Shown in pieces: positions 13,701 to 24,437 of a DNA stretch of 64,000 nucleotides; within the stretch, counting starts at the first letter, position 1; the number at the start of each line of letters is the position of its first letter. The DNA comes from Romanomermis culicivorax (Eukaryota; Nematoda; Enoplea; Mermithida; Mermithidae), in contig CAWUHX010000226.1 in assembly GCA_963922205.1 (NCBI GenBank), positions 310,001 to 374,000 of the forward strand, read 5' to 3'. Made by a program: the position numbers and the translations under genes. Below the pieces are notes generated by a model that was not told the DNA's origin, did no database searches, and saw nothing but the letters and a program-made list of their open reading frames with translations.

Positions 13701-16126
13701 ATTAAAATTCAGGAAACTTTTGAAATTTTTGAGTTTGATCGAAGTTGAATCTACAAGCATTGTGGAACAAATTTTCGAGCAAACTATCCAAGAACATAAC
13801 GACTTTGAATTACATGAGAAATCGGCGGTTAAATCCTCTATGATGACAAGTGAGAGCCCAAAAAAGCTATTAATCTTTCCTGCCTGAAACGCCGGAAAAT
13901 TTCTTGGGTATTGACATTCTGCGATGTTGGAAAATCAATTTTCCGAACACTTATTTGAAGAATTAGATTCGAATTTTGTGTTCAAAAGTCGTAATTTCTA
14001 GAATTTTATGTTTGAAAAATTTTAAAACCCATTAATTTATTCTCACACTCTCATAAACTTGGCCGAAAAGATATGAGTAAGAAGAGTAGAATTTCCGAAA
14101 ATTACTTCCAAAAGCTTTTGAATTGATTTTACGTTAACAAAGAAATAATCGTATCATAAAGCATAGAGACTTGACGTATTGATCTTTCTCAAAAGGAAAA
14201 AATGTGAATCCTCATTAAATATCAAGATGGAATATTGAAGATTATCAATTAAAACATGAGATGATCAAAACTATTAAAGATTGAATGATAAGTGAAGGTA
14301 GACATGTTAGAAGCGGCGCCTGAGCAAGGAAATAAATAATAATGCTTATTTAAGTTATGATTTTGAATTTTGAGATTATGACCTTCTAAAATGCACCAAA
14401 ATGCATCTTTTCTGTATCTGATGTGATCAAACACATGACTCAAAAAATTCTGACAAGCCATTTCGGCTTGTTGGACAAAAATTCTACAAGCCATTTTGTC
14501 AGTCCAACAAGCAATGGCTTGTAAAATGCTAAAAAAATATGGATCGTAATCATCATTTTTTTCAACTATGTCAAGAAACAATACAAGATTGAACATCATC
14601 CACGAGATAGGATGACATTTTTCAACCGTGAACCAGAACTAACATTCAAAATTATAAATCATTTGAATCTGGCACGAAGCATCAGAAAATTTTCAGGATT
14701 TTTTGTTTTAAAATGCATGAAAATGACTTTCCCGACAGGAAATCCTTTAACATAATCAAAAGAATCATCAGGCTTTAGGTTGCACTGTGCGTCAAAAAAT
14801 CTGTACAGTACGGAAAACTCGGTATAAGTTTTCCATGCCAGCCCAAAAAAATCCATCTGGTACGGAAAAAACGCTGCTCCCATACATTTCATTTCTATGA
14901 AACGTGTGATACTTGGCCTCCTAAAATCTGATTAACCCCCCCCCCTAGAGCGAAACTGGTTAAAGATAGAGACATGAGGTTCTTGCACAGTGTCAACCGT
15001 ATGGGCAAACATCAGGATGACAAAGATCATTGTGACTTGATATGCAAATGAGAAATGTTTTTATTTTTTGAAAATATTGATTTGGTCAAATTATATGAAT
15101 GACTAAAGTTTGAAAAAATCGCCTTCATTAAGGTTCAAAAAAATAATTTTTCTATTGAAACAGATTTAGTGATCCATATGAGTTATAACAGGAGGTCTAC
15201 CATTAGGGATGCCCCCGGCTCTGCCCCTAATTTTTTTGGAGAAAAATAATTTCCTGGTAATATCATTGATTTTTGAAATATTCTGGGAAATGGGTATTTA
15301 TTTACAGTGTTGAATCTCATGGGCACATTCCCACTGTGTGAATTTTTATGATAAAAGTGAGAATTTGTAGCTTTGAGACTTGGAATGATCTTATTCTATA
15401 AATCAGTATTCATTTTACACAGGGGAGAATAGGCTATCTTTTGATTTAACATTTGCTGTAAGTTACTGTACATTACAGATTTTAAGAGAGTTTAAAGTAT
15501 CAAAAATGAGCCACACTCCCGATCACCGAATGTCAGCATAAAATATTTCTTCGTTAAGTAAATTCAGTAATTCACGATAAAGAAAATTCTATTGTATAGT
15601 CTGTTTTTCTTAAAATGCTTCCAAATAATGAAAGTGAAAAGCAAGTAGTATTTCAGATTTTTGCGATTTTCTGATGAACAAAATATCATGTAGGACTGGA
15701 AATTTGTGAGCATACTGACCCGACCTTTAGCAATTTTTAGAGTGAAAAATTTTACAAAAAAAACTTTATGTAAACGATTTTGATGGCAGTACTGATTCGT
15801 GTCACTTTTCTATTTGGAAGCATTTTATAAAAACGGACTATAGGTTGCTCATCAACAATTTTTGTTGATTAACAATAATCGTGTGTCGTTTAACCATTAC
15901 CTCGTTGTATGGCCGTATCATTGTAAAAAAAGGCTTTAAAAAGTTGATAGGCATGCTCCACTGAGGAATATGCAGCACCGTTGTGCATGAGTGAAAACTG
16001 GAAAAAATGCGACAACACCGATGATTTTCCGCAATAGATGATTAGTTCGCCGGCCTCATATCGTTTGATCAGATCTTTTTCGTAAAAAGTGAGAGATCGT
16101 TCTGGCTTACAGAAAAGTGACTCCAT
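10754..16126 (-). CDS. NADAR-SGNH fusion protein, six exons, cargo of the MULE element
   Basis: Exons on the minus strand: 16126-15901, 13001-12877, 12436-12346, 12197-11917, 11771-11659 and 10955-10754. All introns are GT..AG, all phases agree, and the total is exactly 346 codons (345 aa). Exons 1-4 form a complete NADAR domain: YCGKSSVLSHFF, SVEHAYQ with its conserved Glu, TNPAKQKRLGG, then TGEIPIIE, YWGLG and the closing GGSNTAGNIL. NADAR enzymes remove ADP-ribose-type modifications or cleave related N-glycosides. Exon 4 runs straight into an SGNH (GDSL-like) domain with LLGDSI, then GGTHNI, and SILPRP-like text in exon 5 (IVSTILPRP). In the last exon the expected DxxH box reads DRNCETRLS, so the catalytic His appears lost. 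An upstream exon-like GDSS piece (16167-16133) may be a relic of another SGNH copy. The largest intron holds a hAT element. Exon structure is my reconstruction; the role of the fusion is unknown. Confidence 0.82.
13091..14876. mobile_element. Non-autonomous hAT-type element with perfect 8-bp target duplication
   Basis: The ends are CAGGGTTTTTTTTCTGTACC and, inverted, CAGCGTTTTTTCCGTACC. The 8 bases CTCCCATA flank both sides exactly (13083-13090 and 14877-14884), which is the hAT signature. It lies in the intron between the first two NADAR exons. Inside is a pair of inverted segments rich in ACAAGCCA (about 13500-13570 and 14450-14525). Part of the interior (about 13970-14410) recurs at 17275-17710. 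No transposase frame is visible. Confidence 0.88.
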
Positions 16127-16132
16127 ACTCAC

Positions 16133-16167
16133 AAATTTTTGAGGCTAGAATCGCCAAGCAGAATGCA
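16133..16167 (-). pseudogene. Exon-like SGNH fragment (GDSS box)
   Basis: After the acceptor TTTCAG comes a 35-bp segment encoding CILLGDSSLKN, followed at once by GTGAGT, a good donor. This is the catalytic-serine box of an SGNH hydrolase, close to the LLGDSIVENV box of the fusion gene just downstream on the same strand. It cannot be joined in frame to the next NADAR exon with a normal-sized intron. I read it as the remnant of a neighbouring SGNH copy, or as an alternative exon. Confidence 0.4.
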
Positions 16168-16570
16168 CTGAATTTCAGACGTTAGTTTAAACCTATCACC
16201 GTATTACATTGTGTTTTGTGCATTTTATATTTTTTATTTATTTAATGAAATATTTTTTATGGCAATGATAATTAACAAAGATTGAGATCTATACAAACTA
16301 TACATAATGATTATGATAATTTATAATGTTTACAATTTTCAGCATTAGTGTCACAATTATCACCATAATCGACCGTCCAGGACATTCACTTTAACTGCCA
16401 TCCTGAAAAAATATACGAACCATGAATACAATTTAAAAATAAAACGAGAGGCCAGGAGAATTTGACTTGCTTGAGAGTAAATTGAGCAAGTATTCCAAAA
16501 ATTGCGTGCAGTTTTACAACTTGTGTTTACAGGTATTTACTTTTTGTCAAATTATCGACAATAGGGGCTG

Positions 16571-16905
16571 TTTACTGTAATCATTCATTTTAGCGGCTGT
16601 TTATCCGAAAGGGTATGTTTTGGCTCAGCAGCCGCGCGGCTGTTTATCCGAAAAGGTATGTTTTGGATCAGCAGCCGCGCGGCTGTTTATCCAAAAAGGT
16701 GTGTTTTGGATCAGCAGCCGCGCGGCTGTTTATCCAAAAGGGTATGATTTGGATCAGCAGCCGCGCGGCTGTTTATCCAAAAAGGTGTGTTTTGGATCAG
16801 CAGCCGCGCGGCTGTTTATCCAAAAGGGTATGATTTGGATCAGCAGCCGCGCGGCTGTTTAGCCACTGCCGGCCGAAGGCCGCCACCGCACTCAGCATTT
16901 TAGCC
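16571..16905 (-). repeat. Right terminal inverted repeat with six 43-bp hairpin units
   Basis: Mirror image of the left arm: TTTACTGTAATCATTCATTTTAGCGGCTG, then repeated GGATCAGCAGCCGCGCGG units, then a GC-rich outer part ending CTCAGCATTTTA. It has about two more units than the left arm, so the arrays have changed length independently. The palindrome is intact in the units I read. Confidence 0.9.
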
Positions 16906-17274
16906 AAAATTTCTTCCAAATTTTTCCCCTCAAAAAGCAAGACTTGGGCAAAAACAATGGTTAGAATCGAGAAAAATCAGTCCGAAAATGAAAATCCATT
17001 TTTTTTTTGGGGCTGTCGATATATCCATTTCAAATGAAATTTAAAGGTGGAAGCAAGAAACATTTTTTCACAAAGAAATTAATAAAATTGTGCAATTTTT
17101 GTTTGAGTTTCAATTTCCACTTTCGATCGGAAAGTATAAGTGCGATTTTGGGTAGGACAACCGATGGCAAGCTCCAACCGAACTGAACAGAACGGAAATT
17201 TCGGTTCCGTTACGTTCCGTCGATTGCATTCTGTTCCGTTCCGCCGAAAAAGGCAAGTATAAATGACCCTTTAG

Positions 17275-17710
17275 ATTCCAATTTTGTGTTCAAAAGTCTT
17301 AATTTCTAGAATTTTACTTGACAAAATTTTAAAATCTGTAATTTATTTGTCAACTCTCATGAACTTGGTCGAAAATATATGAGGAAGAAGAGTATAAATT
17401 TCCGAAAGATATTTCCGTGAAGCTTTTGAATTGATTTTACGTTAGCAAAGAAATAATCGCATCAAAAAGCATACAAACTTGACGTTTGATCTTTCTCAAA
17501 GGAAAAAATGCGAATCTTACGATAAAATATTGAAGATTACCAATTAAAACATGAGATAATACGTTTAAGATGATGAAAACTATTATAGATTAAGTGATAA
17601 ACTAAGGTAGACATGATAAAAGCCGCGCCTGAGCTACTCAATGAATAATGATGATTATTAAAGTTTTTTTTTAGATTTGGACCTCCTAAAATGCACCAAA
17701 ATGCATCTTT
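17275..17710 (+). mobile_element. Fragment of the hAT-type family seen at 13091-14876
   Basis: The text from TTTTGTGTTCAAAAGTC to CCTAAAATGCACCAAAATGCATCTTTTC matches 13970-14410 closely, in the same orientation and with scattered substitutions and small gaps. Neither terminus is visible here, so it is an internal fragment. Nothing coding. Confidence 0.75.
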
Positions 17711-17855
17711 TCAATATGAAAACCCCAAATTTTTTTCCACGTTTATGGAAAGACCTCAAAAATTTTTTCCACATTCCAGATTTTTTTCCTCATTATAATG
17801 CAAATGTGGAAAAAAACAGTGTTCGTCAAACATAGAATTTAGACACTAATCCAAG

Positions 17856-18078
17856 CATACCTGTAATTGGGGAGGGGGGGTTGGGGTAGGGACCCCCCCG
17901 CCAACTTGGCCAACCATATACCCACCCCCCAGTTTGAAAAAAATGAGAAAAAATTGGCAAAAAAGTGCCTTTTGTTGGCCTAGTTTTAGGGAAAATTTCG
18001 ACTTTTTTCGATCCCCTCCCCCAAAATTTCGGATTTACCCCCCCCCCCCCCCAACTGGGCGGACCTCTTTCAGATATG
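17856..18078. mobile_element. MITE family A copy
   Basis: Begins CATACCTGTAATTGGGG and ends CTTTCAGATATG, an imperfect inverted tip. Inside are G runs, ACTTGGCCAACCATATACCC and AATTTCGACTTTTTTCG, all shared with the copies at 26650 and 62298. Confidence 0.7.
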
Positions 18079-18339
18079 AATCCAAGCACACATAAACTGG
18101 CTGAAAATAAGTCGTCTTTAAATGATTTCGATTTTCTTTTTATTCAGTAAATTCTAAAAAAATCTAGGAAAATTCCCCACCCCCCTATTTTTTGGAAATC
18201 CTAGATACGGTCATGTCCGTAATTGGGGGACGGGTTGGGGAGGGGGGGAACCCCCCAACTTCGTCGAACCCTATACCCAAGTGTCGGAACCCTCCCCCAT
18301 CTCGTAAAAACTAAGAGAAAGTAGGCCTCTTAAGAAAAT

Positions 18340-18620
18340 TTTCGAAATTTTTTCGACTGCGCGCCGAAAACTACTCTAGTCTAGTCATATTAATCTTGTC
18401 ATTTTTTCTCCAAAATTAAAAAAAATTGGGTTTTAAATGCCTACAACCGACGCGGATCGAATGAAATGTAAGAAAACTAATTTGTGATGGTTTTTCCGCT
18501 AAATTCAAGCAAATTTATTGATTTTAGAGTGAGCAACCAAAAATTTATCTGTGCTACCAAAATTTTCTCCAAGTTGCACATTGCAACCTGGCCTGTGCAA
18601 AAGAACCCTGGAATGAGGTC
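18340..18620 (+). mobile_element. Terminal fragment of a CAGGG-type inverted-repeat element
   Basis: The stretch GGGTTTTAAATGCC to GAACCCTGG, together with CTCTAGTCTAGTCATATTAA just before it, matches 58250-58508. In that copy it forms the right arm of an inverted repeat. Only this arm is present here. Confidence 0.65.
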
Positions 18621-19299
18621 TTTTGAGAGAAAAATTGGAAAAGAGGATAAAAATTTTGAATGTCAAAGTCTCGAAAATAATTTTCCGATGCTCCGCCACA
18701 GTCTTTTTTCCTCAATCAACTATTTTTGAGGATTTTTTTTTGATATTGAAAATTTTTTGTTGCTTAGGCATCACTTAGGGGAAAATTTTTTTGATAGCCA
18801 AATTCATACTTTCATGTCAAATCAGCGTTTTTTTGTGCACAGACCTTTGTGCCAATTAGCACAGAGGGTCGAAAAAATTTGTGCCAGTGGCACAAAAACT
18901 TTTTGGGGCTAAAATCGATCCGAAAATGCTTCAATTTCTGAAAAAAGTATGTGGCGTCCATCCAATCAATGTTAAACAAAACGAAAAAGGCCATTCAAAT
19001 GTTTTAATACAAAAAAATTAGAAACCTTTTTCAGCAATTTCAATAAAACAGTTATAAGCTCCATCATCGAGATTCTCTTCTTGATCATCATCTAAATGAT
19101 AAAAAATAAATATTGTGAAAACAAATACCACAGAACTTGACTATTATTTTTGAGAATCGAGAAGGTAGAATCAGAGTTGGCGTAGGAATTTTCGCTATAA
19201 AACATTTAAAGTTTAGATGTACTCCCACTACCAACAGACTTTTTTCACCAGAATTACTTTTGGTAAATCTTATTTCAGACAAGTCCACTGTTAGTTACT

Positions 19300-21105
19300 G
19301 TTAGTTTACCGTCCACCAAATTCTAATCCTGACTCTGATTTAAAGCTTTGTAATCTTATTACTTGGATTTCAAATCAACGTCATGAAAATATAATTCTTG
19401 GTGATTTAAATCTTCCAAACGTTGATCTGTCATCAGTATCTTCCAATCGTTTTAGCAGCCATAAAAAGCATCAAGCCATCCACAGCACTGGGACCCGACA
19501 ATCTTTGTGCTTTTTTGATCAAAAAACTTGCTACACATTTGGCTCAACCACTCTCATCAATTTTCGAAGTTTCTTTCCAGACAAGCCACCTTCATAAGTT
19601 ATGGAATTTAGCAACTGTTGTTCCTATTTTCAAAAAAGGCGACCCAGCCCTGGTTGAAAATTATCGTCATCTTTCCCTGTGTTCAGTCCCATGCAAAATT
19701 ATGGAAAAAATTATTAATTATGAAATTTTAAGTTTCCTTCATCAACATAACCTTTCAGCAGATCAACAGTTTGGTTTCCTAAAACATAGATCCTGCGAAC
19801 TACAGTTACTCAAGTGTAAAAACTCATGGTTAAATCAGTTGAACAAAGGACACTCCTTAGACATAGTGTACATTGACTTTGCCAAGGCTTTTGACTCAGT
19901 TTCCCATTCTAAGCTCCTTTTCAAAGTTTCTAAATATGGTCTCTCTGGTCCCCTTTTAAGCTGGATATCAAATTTTTTGAGAATAGATCTCAAAGGGTCA
20001 AAATTTTAAACTCCCTATCATCTCAGTTCAAAGTGTCTAGTGGTGTGCCCCAACGTAGTGTATTAGGTCCAACTTTGTTTCTTTTGTACATAAATGACAT
20101 TATTGAAAATATCAAAAGTGAAATTTTTCTTCTTGCATATGATCTAAAAATTTTCAATGTATCGACAAATTTTATGAGTCTTCAACAAGACCTTGATACT
20201 CTTTCGAATTGGTCTACCACTTGGCAATTACTTATATCTACTACAAAAAGTTATGTCTTGTATTTGGGTGCAAAAAACCCATCGTGTCAATATACACTTT
20301 GTTACCAACATCTCCCATCAAACCCAAGTTATGTTAAAGATATTGGAATTCTTATATCTACTAATGTGAAGTTTAAGGAACACTATGGATACATTGTAAA
20401 AAATGCCTATAATAGGTCTACTTTAGTTTTCAAGTCTTCTGTCTCTCGTGAGAAAAATACTCTATACTTATGTACATCCAATATTAGAATACTGTAGTTC
20501 AGTATGGAATCCACATGTTTTGGCGGATGTACGTTACATCGAAAATGTTCAACGTAGATTTACCAGAGAGATTTTTTGTTATAAATCTAGTTTGTCCAAT
20601 GAAGATAGACTTCAAAGGCTAAGCTTGATATTCGTAGATTAAAATCTGTCCTCTATACCATGTACAACATAATCCACAAAAAACAGTTCTAAATCCTGAT
20701 GACTTTTTCTGTATAAATAACCGTAATCATGATCTAAGATTGATGATAAAGTCACTAAGTCAGTTCATACCACTACTTGCCAGTTTGATTTTTTTACCAT
20801 TATATTAATGTCTGGAACTCTTTATCTTTCAATGTCGTTAATTCTCCCAGTTTGCACACTTTCAAAGAAAAAATTAAACTTCTAACCTTTGATAATCGAA
20901 TTGGGGGGTGCATGTAAGTTGTTACTTTTCAAGTAACCTTTGCACCCTATTGCTGCATGATTTTTCTATTTCTTAAAATATTTACATTTCTTGCGAGTCG
21001 ATTTACTAATCTTATTCTTTATATGACATTATATTATGTACTTCACTTTACATTTTCCTTTTGTTTTGTGTAACAGCAATAAATATTTTTCATTTCATTT
21101 CATTA
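19300..21105 (+). pseudogene. Decayed non-LTR retrotransposon (CR1/Jockey-like RT)
   Basis: A short endonuclease piece with ILGDLNLPNVDLSS (about 19395-19430) is followed by reverse-transcriptase text in several frames. Seen are KPSTALGPDNLC, VPIFKKGDP..VENYR, VYIDFAKAFDSVSH, SGVPQRSVLGPTLFLLYINDI, and a late HPILEYCSSVWNPH region to about 20640. The catalytic box reads LLAYDLKIF where active copies have FADD, so the second Asp is lost. Frames break near 20008 and 20450, and most of the endonuclease is missing. The 3' end near 21080-21103 carries AATAAA and repeated CATTT units, as in CR1-like tails. The element is dead. Confidence 0.88.
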
Positions 21106-21115
21106 TTTAAATCTT

Positions 21116-21530
21116 GCAAGCATACATTAATGTGGGGGGTTTGGGGGGGGGGGGGGTTTTGACCCCCAGCAGATTCTTGCTGACCCCCAGCAGATTTGAC
21201 TCAACTAGCTATGATTGAGAAGTTGACGAAGGAAAATGAGCAAGAGAGAAGAGAAAGTCGTCATAAAAATGGAAATGATGCTGCATTTTAACAATTTTTC
21301 TAAGCAAAGCATAAGAGGAGTAACATTAAAAATTCAAAAAGGGCTGTCTAAGCAAATTATTTCTCATATCTGACACATATAGTTGTGAAAATATGCTGTT
21401 TGGACGTTAGAAGACATTTCTAGGACCTTTTTTTCATTATCAGGAACAAAAAAAAATTTGTATTCCACCCCCTGTCCTGGCTGACCCCCAGCAGAATTTC
21501 TATGCTGTGCATGTATGCATGCAAGTGATG
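21116..21530. mobile_element. G-rich MITE with GCATACAT/ATGTATGC tips
   Basis: Begins GCAAGCATACATTAATG followed by a G run and repeated GACCCCCAGCAGA units. Ends GACCCCCAGCAGAATTTCTATGCTGTGCATGTATGCATGC. The tips are inverted copies. No coding capacity. Confidence 0.5.
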
Positions 21531-21819
21531 TTTATTTGGAAGGTCCACTCTAATTGAGTATGTTATACTCTGCACATATAGCTTTAAGGCCTGTAGTCAA
21601 AATTTTAGTATCACATTCTTCACTAATAGCTCTTGTCCAAACATCAGAAGTACGAATTTTTTTCTTGTTCAACATTGTTACATAAGGATATGGATGAGGC
21701 ATCAGACAGGAGAGCTTCTGAGAGGCAAATCTGTTCTAATTGTGTGATCAATAGCTTTGACTTCTTCTGAAATTGAATTAAAGTATAGATATAAACCAGT
21801 AGATGAATTGATTAATGCA

Positions 21820-23450
21820 TTATTTTACCTCAGCATCAAATGGGTGCAGGCTGTCAGCTTGTAATTGTGTCATAAGCTTTTTCATTGGACTAAGAATATA
21901 CAAGTGATGAAGACGCATGAGATTTCCTGTGTTGCTCAAATGTTGGAAAAGAATCGCTGCAACAGAATCCTCACTTTTTTCATTTTCCAAAAATTCCACG
22001 ATTACTACGATTGACTTGATAAAAGAATGTCTCACCAAGAACTCGAGACAATTCGAACAATTTCACCATATTTGAGTGACCAGATAAGTAGGCAATAACT
22101 TGATGAATAGTGGTTTCCAAATACAAATAATCGGAACATTTCTGAAAAATAAAATGCAGTTTTTTACAACAAAGTAAGCTTGATTAGATCAGCTAAGATT
22201 CACAAAAAAATGACGATCAAATATGAACAGTCATTTTTCCTGAATGAATCACCTTTTTTGATCCAGTGGTCATCCTTCATAAATATCACTCTCTCTCTCT
22301 TCTCTCTCTCTCAGTTGCTTAATTACTTGATAGGCATCTTTCAAGGCCAAATTTTCTCCATGACAAATGCAGTGAAAATCGAGTAAATGAAAATAGCCAT
22401 ACTCCTTGCGAAGCTTTTCAGCTACACCATTAAAACATCCTAGCATTACAGCTGCTCTGTCTAAGGTAAACATTACCAAAGCTTCTTTCTTAATGCCTGT
22501 TTCAGTGATCCACAAATTAACTTTTTGGGCGGAAGTAGTAGCATCACACTCATTTTCAAGTTCTAATAAAGTTCCATAAAATTGACCATTGTTTTGAGCA
22601 TCTTTGCTACAAATCTTCAAATAAATAAATAAATTTTTTGCAGCACAAACGTTGGTAGATTCATCAAGAGCGTTCTGAAATCTATAATTTTCAGAACTAA
22701 TCACACTTTTATTTAATTCCACATTATTTTGTATGTAGAATAATCGATGTTTGTTTGGTAGATTCACATTTATATTTTAAGCAGTTTCTAAAGCATCCAT
22801 GGTTCGTTTAATATGGAGATCACTGAGATTGTTTAAAAAATCAACAAAATTAAGGCTCAATTATTGTTGAATAGCTGCATGAACATTCACCATAAGACCA
22901 ACAGTTTGTAATTCAGCCTTTGAAAATGCATTTTCCATAGTTACAATCAAAGCTTGGTGTTGGGGTTTTATAAGGACATTTTCACGATGCTTTTTACTTC
23001 TTTGATGTTCTTTCAAAATGCTTTTTCGCCATTATGAAAACGTTTTACCTGTTGCCCAATCATTGTGGGTATCAGTTTTATTTTTCTCACATGTTGAGCA
23101 TTTGGCACAATTTTTCGATAATTTAATCAACCATGGAAATTGGGTCGACCATTGTGTTTGGAACACTCGATATGTTGATTTCTTTTTTTCATTTTCGTCA
23201 TCACTAACTATTTCCATTGTATCTAAATTGAGGTAAATTGGCTTGTGAGGAAAAATCTGAAGTGAGTCGAGTCTATTCGGTTTGAAAAAGTAGTTTACCT
23301 GATACTTTTTGACTGATTTCGCAATCATTCTCCACATTATTTTCATTAATAATTATTTCTCCAGTTGGTTGATGCAGTTCTTGACATTTTTCAGATGATG
23401 GCCTTCTAAAAAAATCTGTTATTCTTGTCACCATGGTTTATTGGCAATTT
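21820..23450 (-). pseudogene. Decayed hAT transposase (zinc-finger/DUF4371-like)
   Basis: Order on the minus strand: a TTF-like zinc region with CSTCEKN and HNDWATGKTF (about 23040-23150); a core frame (22767-22270) with ALDESTN, TLDRAAVMLGCFNGV and DFHCICHGENLALKDA, which are D and C-H boxes of hAT-type proteins; then a C-terminal piece (22038-21820). The frames do not join without shifts, and the zinc part is cut by introns or decay. It lies within the hAT tips at 18823 and 23812, matching its family. Confidence 0.75.
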
Positions 23451-24218
23451 TGCATTCATATGACACAAGATCAATGAATACAAATCTAAGAATTCAACAA
23501 TTAATTAATAATTCTACAATAATGAAATTACGACTAAAGAAAACAGAAAATATTAAACTTGGTTGGGAAATGAGAATTCGAACTTCGGAGCAGCAAGTCA
23601 AACTTTAGGTGCTGCGCTGCTGCCTGTGCCTGCAGTCAGCTAACTAGGAAATTATCAATTTTTTACAACAGTCTCACCATTACTCAATTCATGCTGCTGA
23701 AAATTTGTTGACAAATCTGCACTTGACTACGTAAAAAAATTTGTGCCATCTGGCACAAACGCCTAAATTTTTTTTGTGCCAAAAACCATGTTTTGGCACA
23801 AAAAAAACACTGCGTCAGATTATTGGCCCTGATTATTTTTCCAGAAAATCTCTTAATGTTTTATTATCTTGCAACAATGATTGCATTGCTCTCTTATTAC
23901 CTAGTTTGGGTATATTCAAGTTTCCGATATCGCGCCCACGGAGTGATGCTAGCAGTCTTGCCATGTCGAGGGAGGCCTGAAACATCAGGAAAACTTTAGG
24001 TTAGATGGCGGCAAACATCAGTCACCGATTTATGGGGGGGGGGGGTCAAATAAGGGGGGAAATGGATATTTTTAATGCTTCCTTGAAGCGATATTGTGGA
24101 GTTATTTTCTCATGTTTCGCGCAAACCCTGATTTTGTGGTTTTCCATGATGCTGGACACGATTCTGAGCTCGAAATAAGTGGTGCTCATGAACTCCAGTG
24201 GTAAAAAAGTCGGAAAAA

Positions 24219-24437
24219 CACTAGGCTTAGGATCAGACCTAGAGTTAGGCTTAGGTTCAGGCTTAGACTTTGGTTCACGCTTAGACTTAAGTTCAGGCTT
24301 AGGCTTAGGTTCACACTTAGGCTTGGGCTTAGATTTAGGCATATGCTTGCCCTTAGGCTTAGGTTCTGGCTTAGGCTTAGGTTCAAGGTTAGGTTTAGGT
24401 TCAGGCAGGCTTAGTCTATGGCTTAGGCTTAGGCATG
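24219..24437 (+). repeat. Degenerate TTAGGC telomere-like block, about 220 bp
   Basis: Runs of TTAGGC and variants (TTCAGGC, TTAGAC, TTAGGT) fill the stretch and give spurious Gly-Leu-Ser open frames on both strands. The base unit equals the nematode telomere repeat. Degeneration suggests an old interstitial block, perhaps from break repair or a former end. Confidence 0.85.

Larger units (their letters stand above)
18823..23812. mobile_element. 5 kb hAT element carrying a decayed transposase
   Basis: The tips are CAGCGTTTTTTTGTGCAC and, inverted, CAGTGTTTTTTTTGTGCC. Flanking octamers TGTCAAAT and CGTCAGAT agree at 6 of 8 positions, fitting an ageing 8-bp target duplication. A hAT transposase remnant on the minus strand (21820-23450) gives independent support. 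A non-LTR retrotransposon remnant (19300-21105) and a MITE (21116-21530) lie inside it. Confidence 0.75.
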
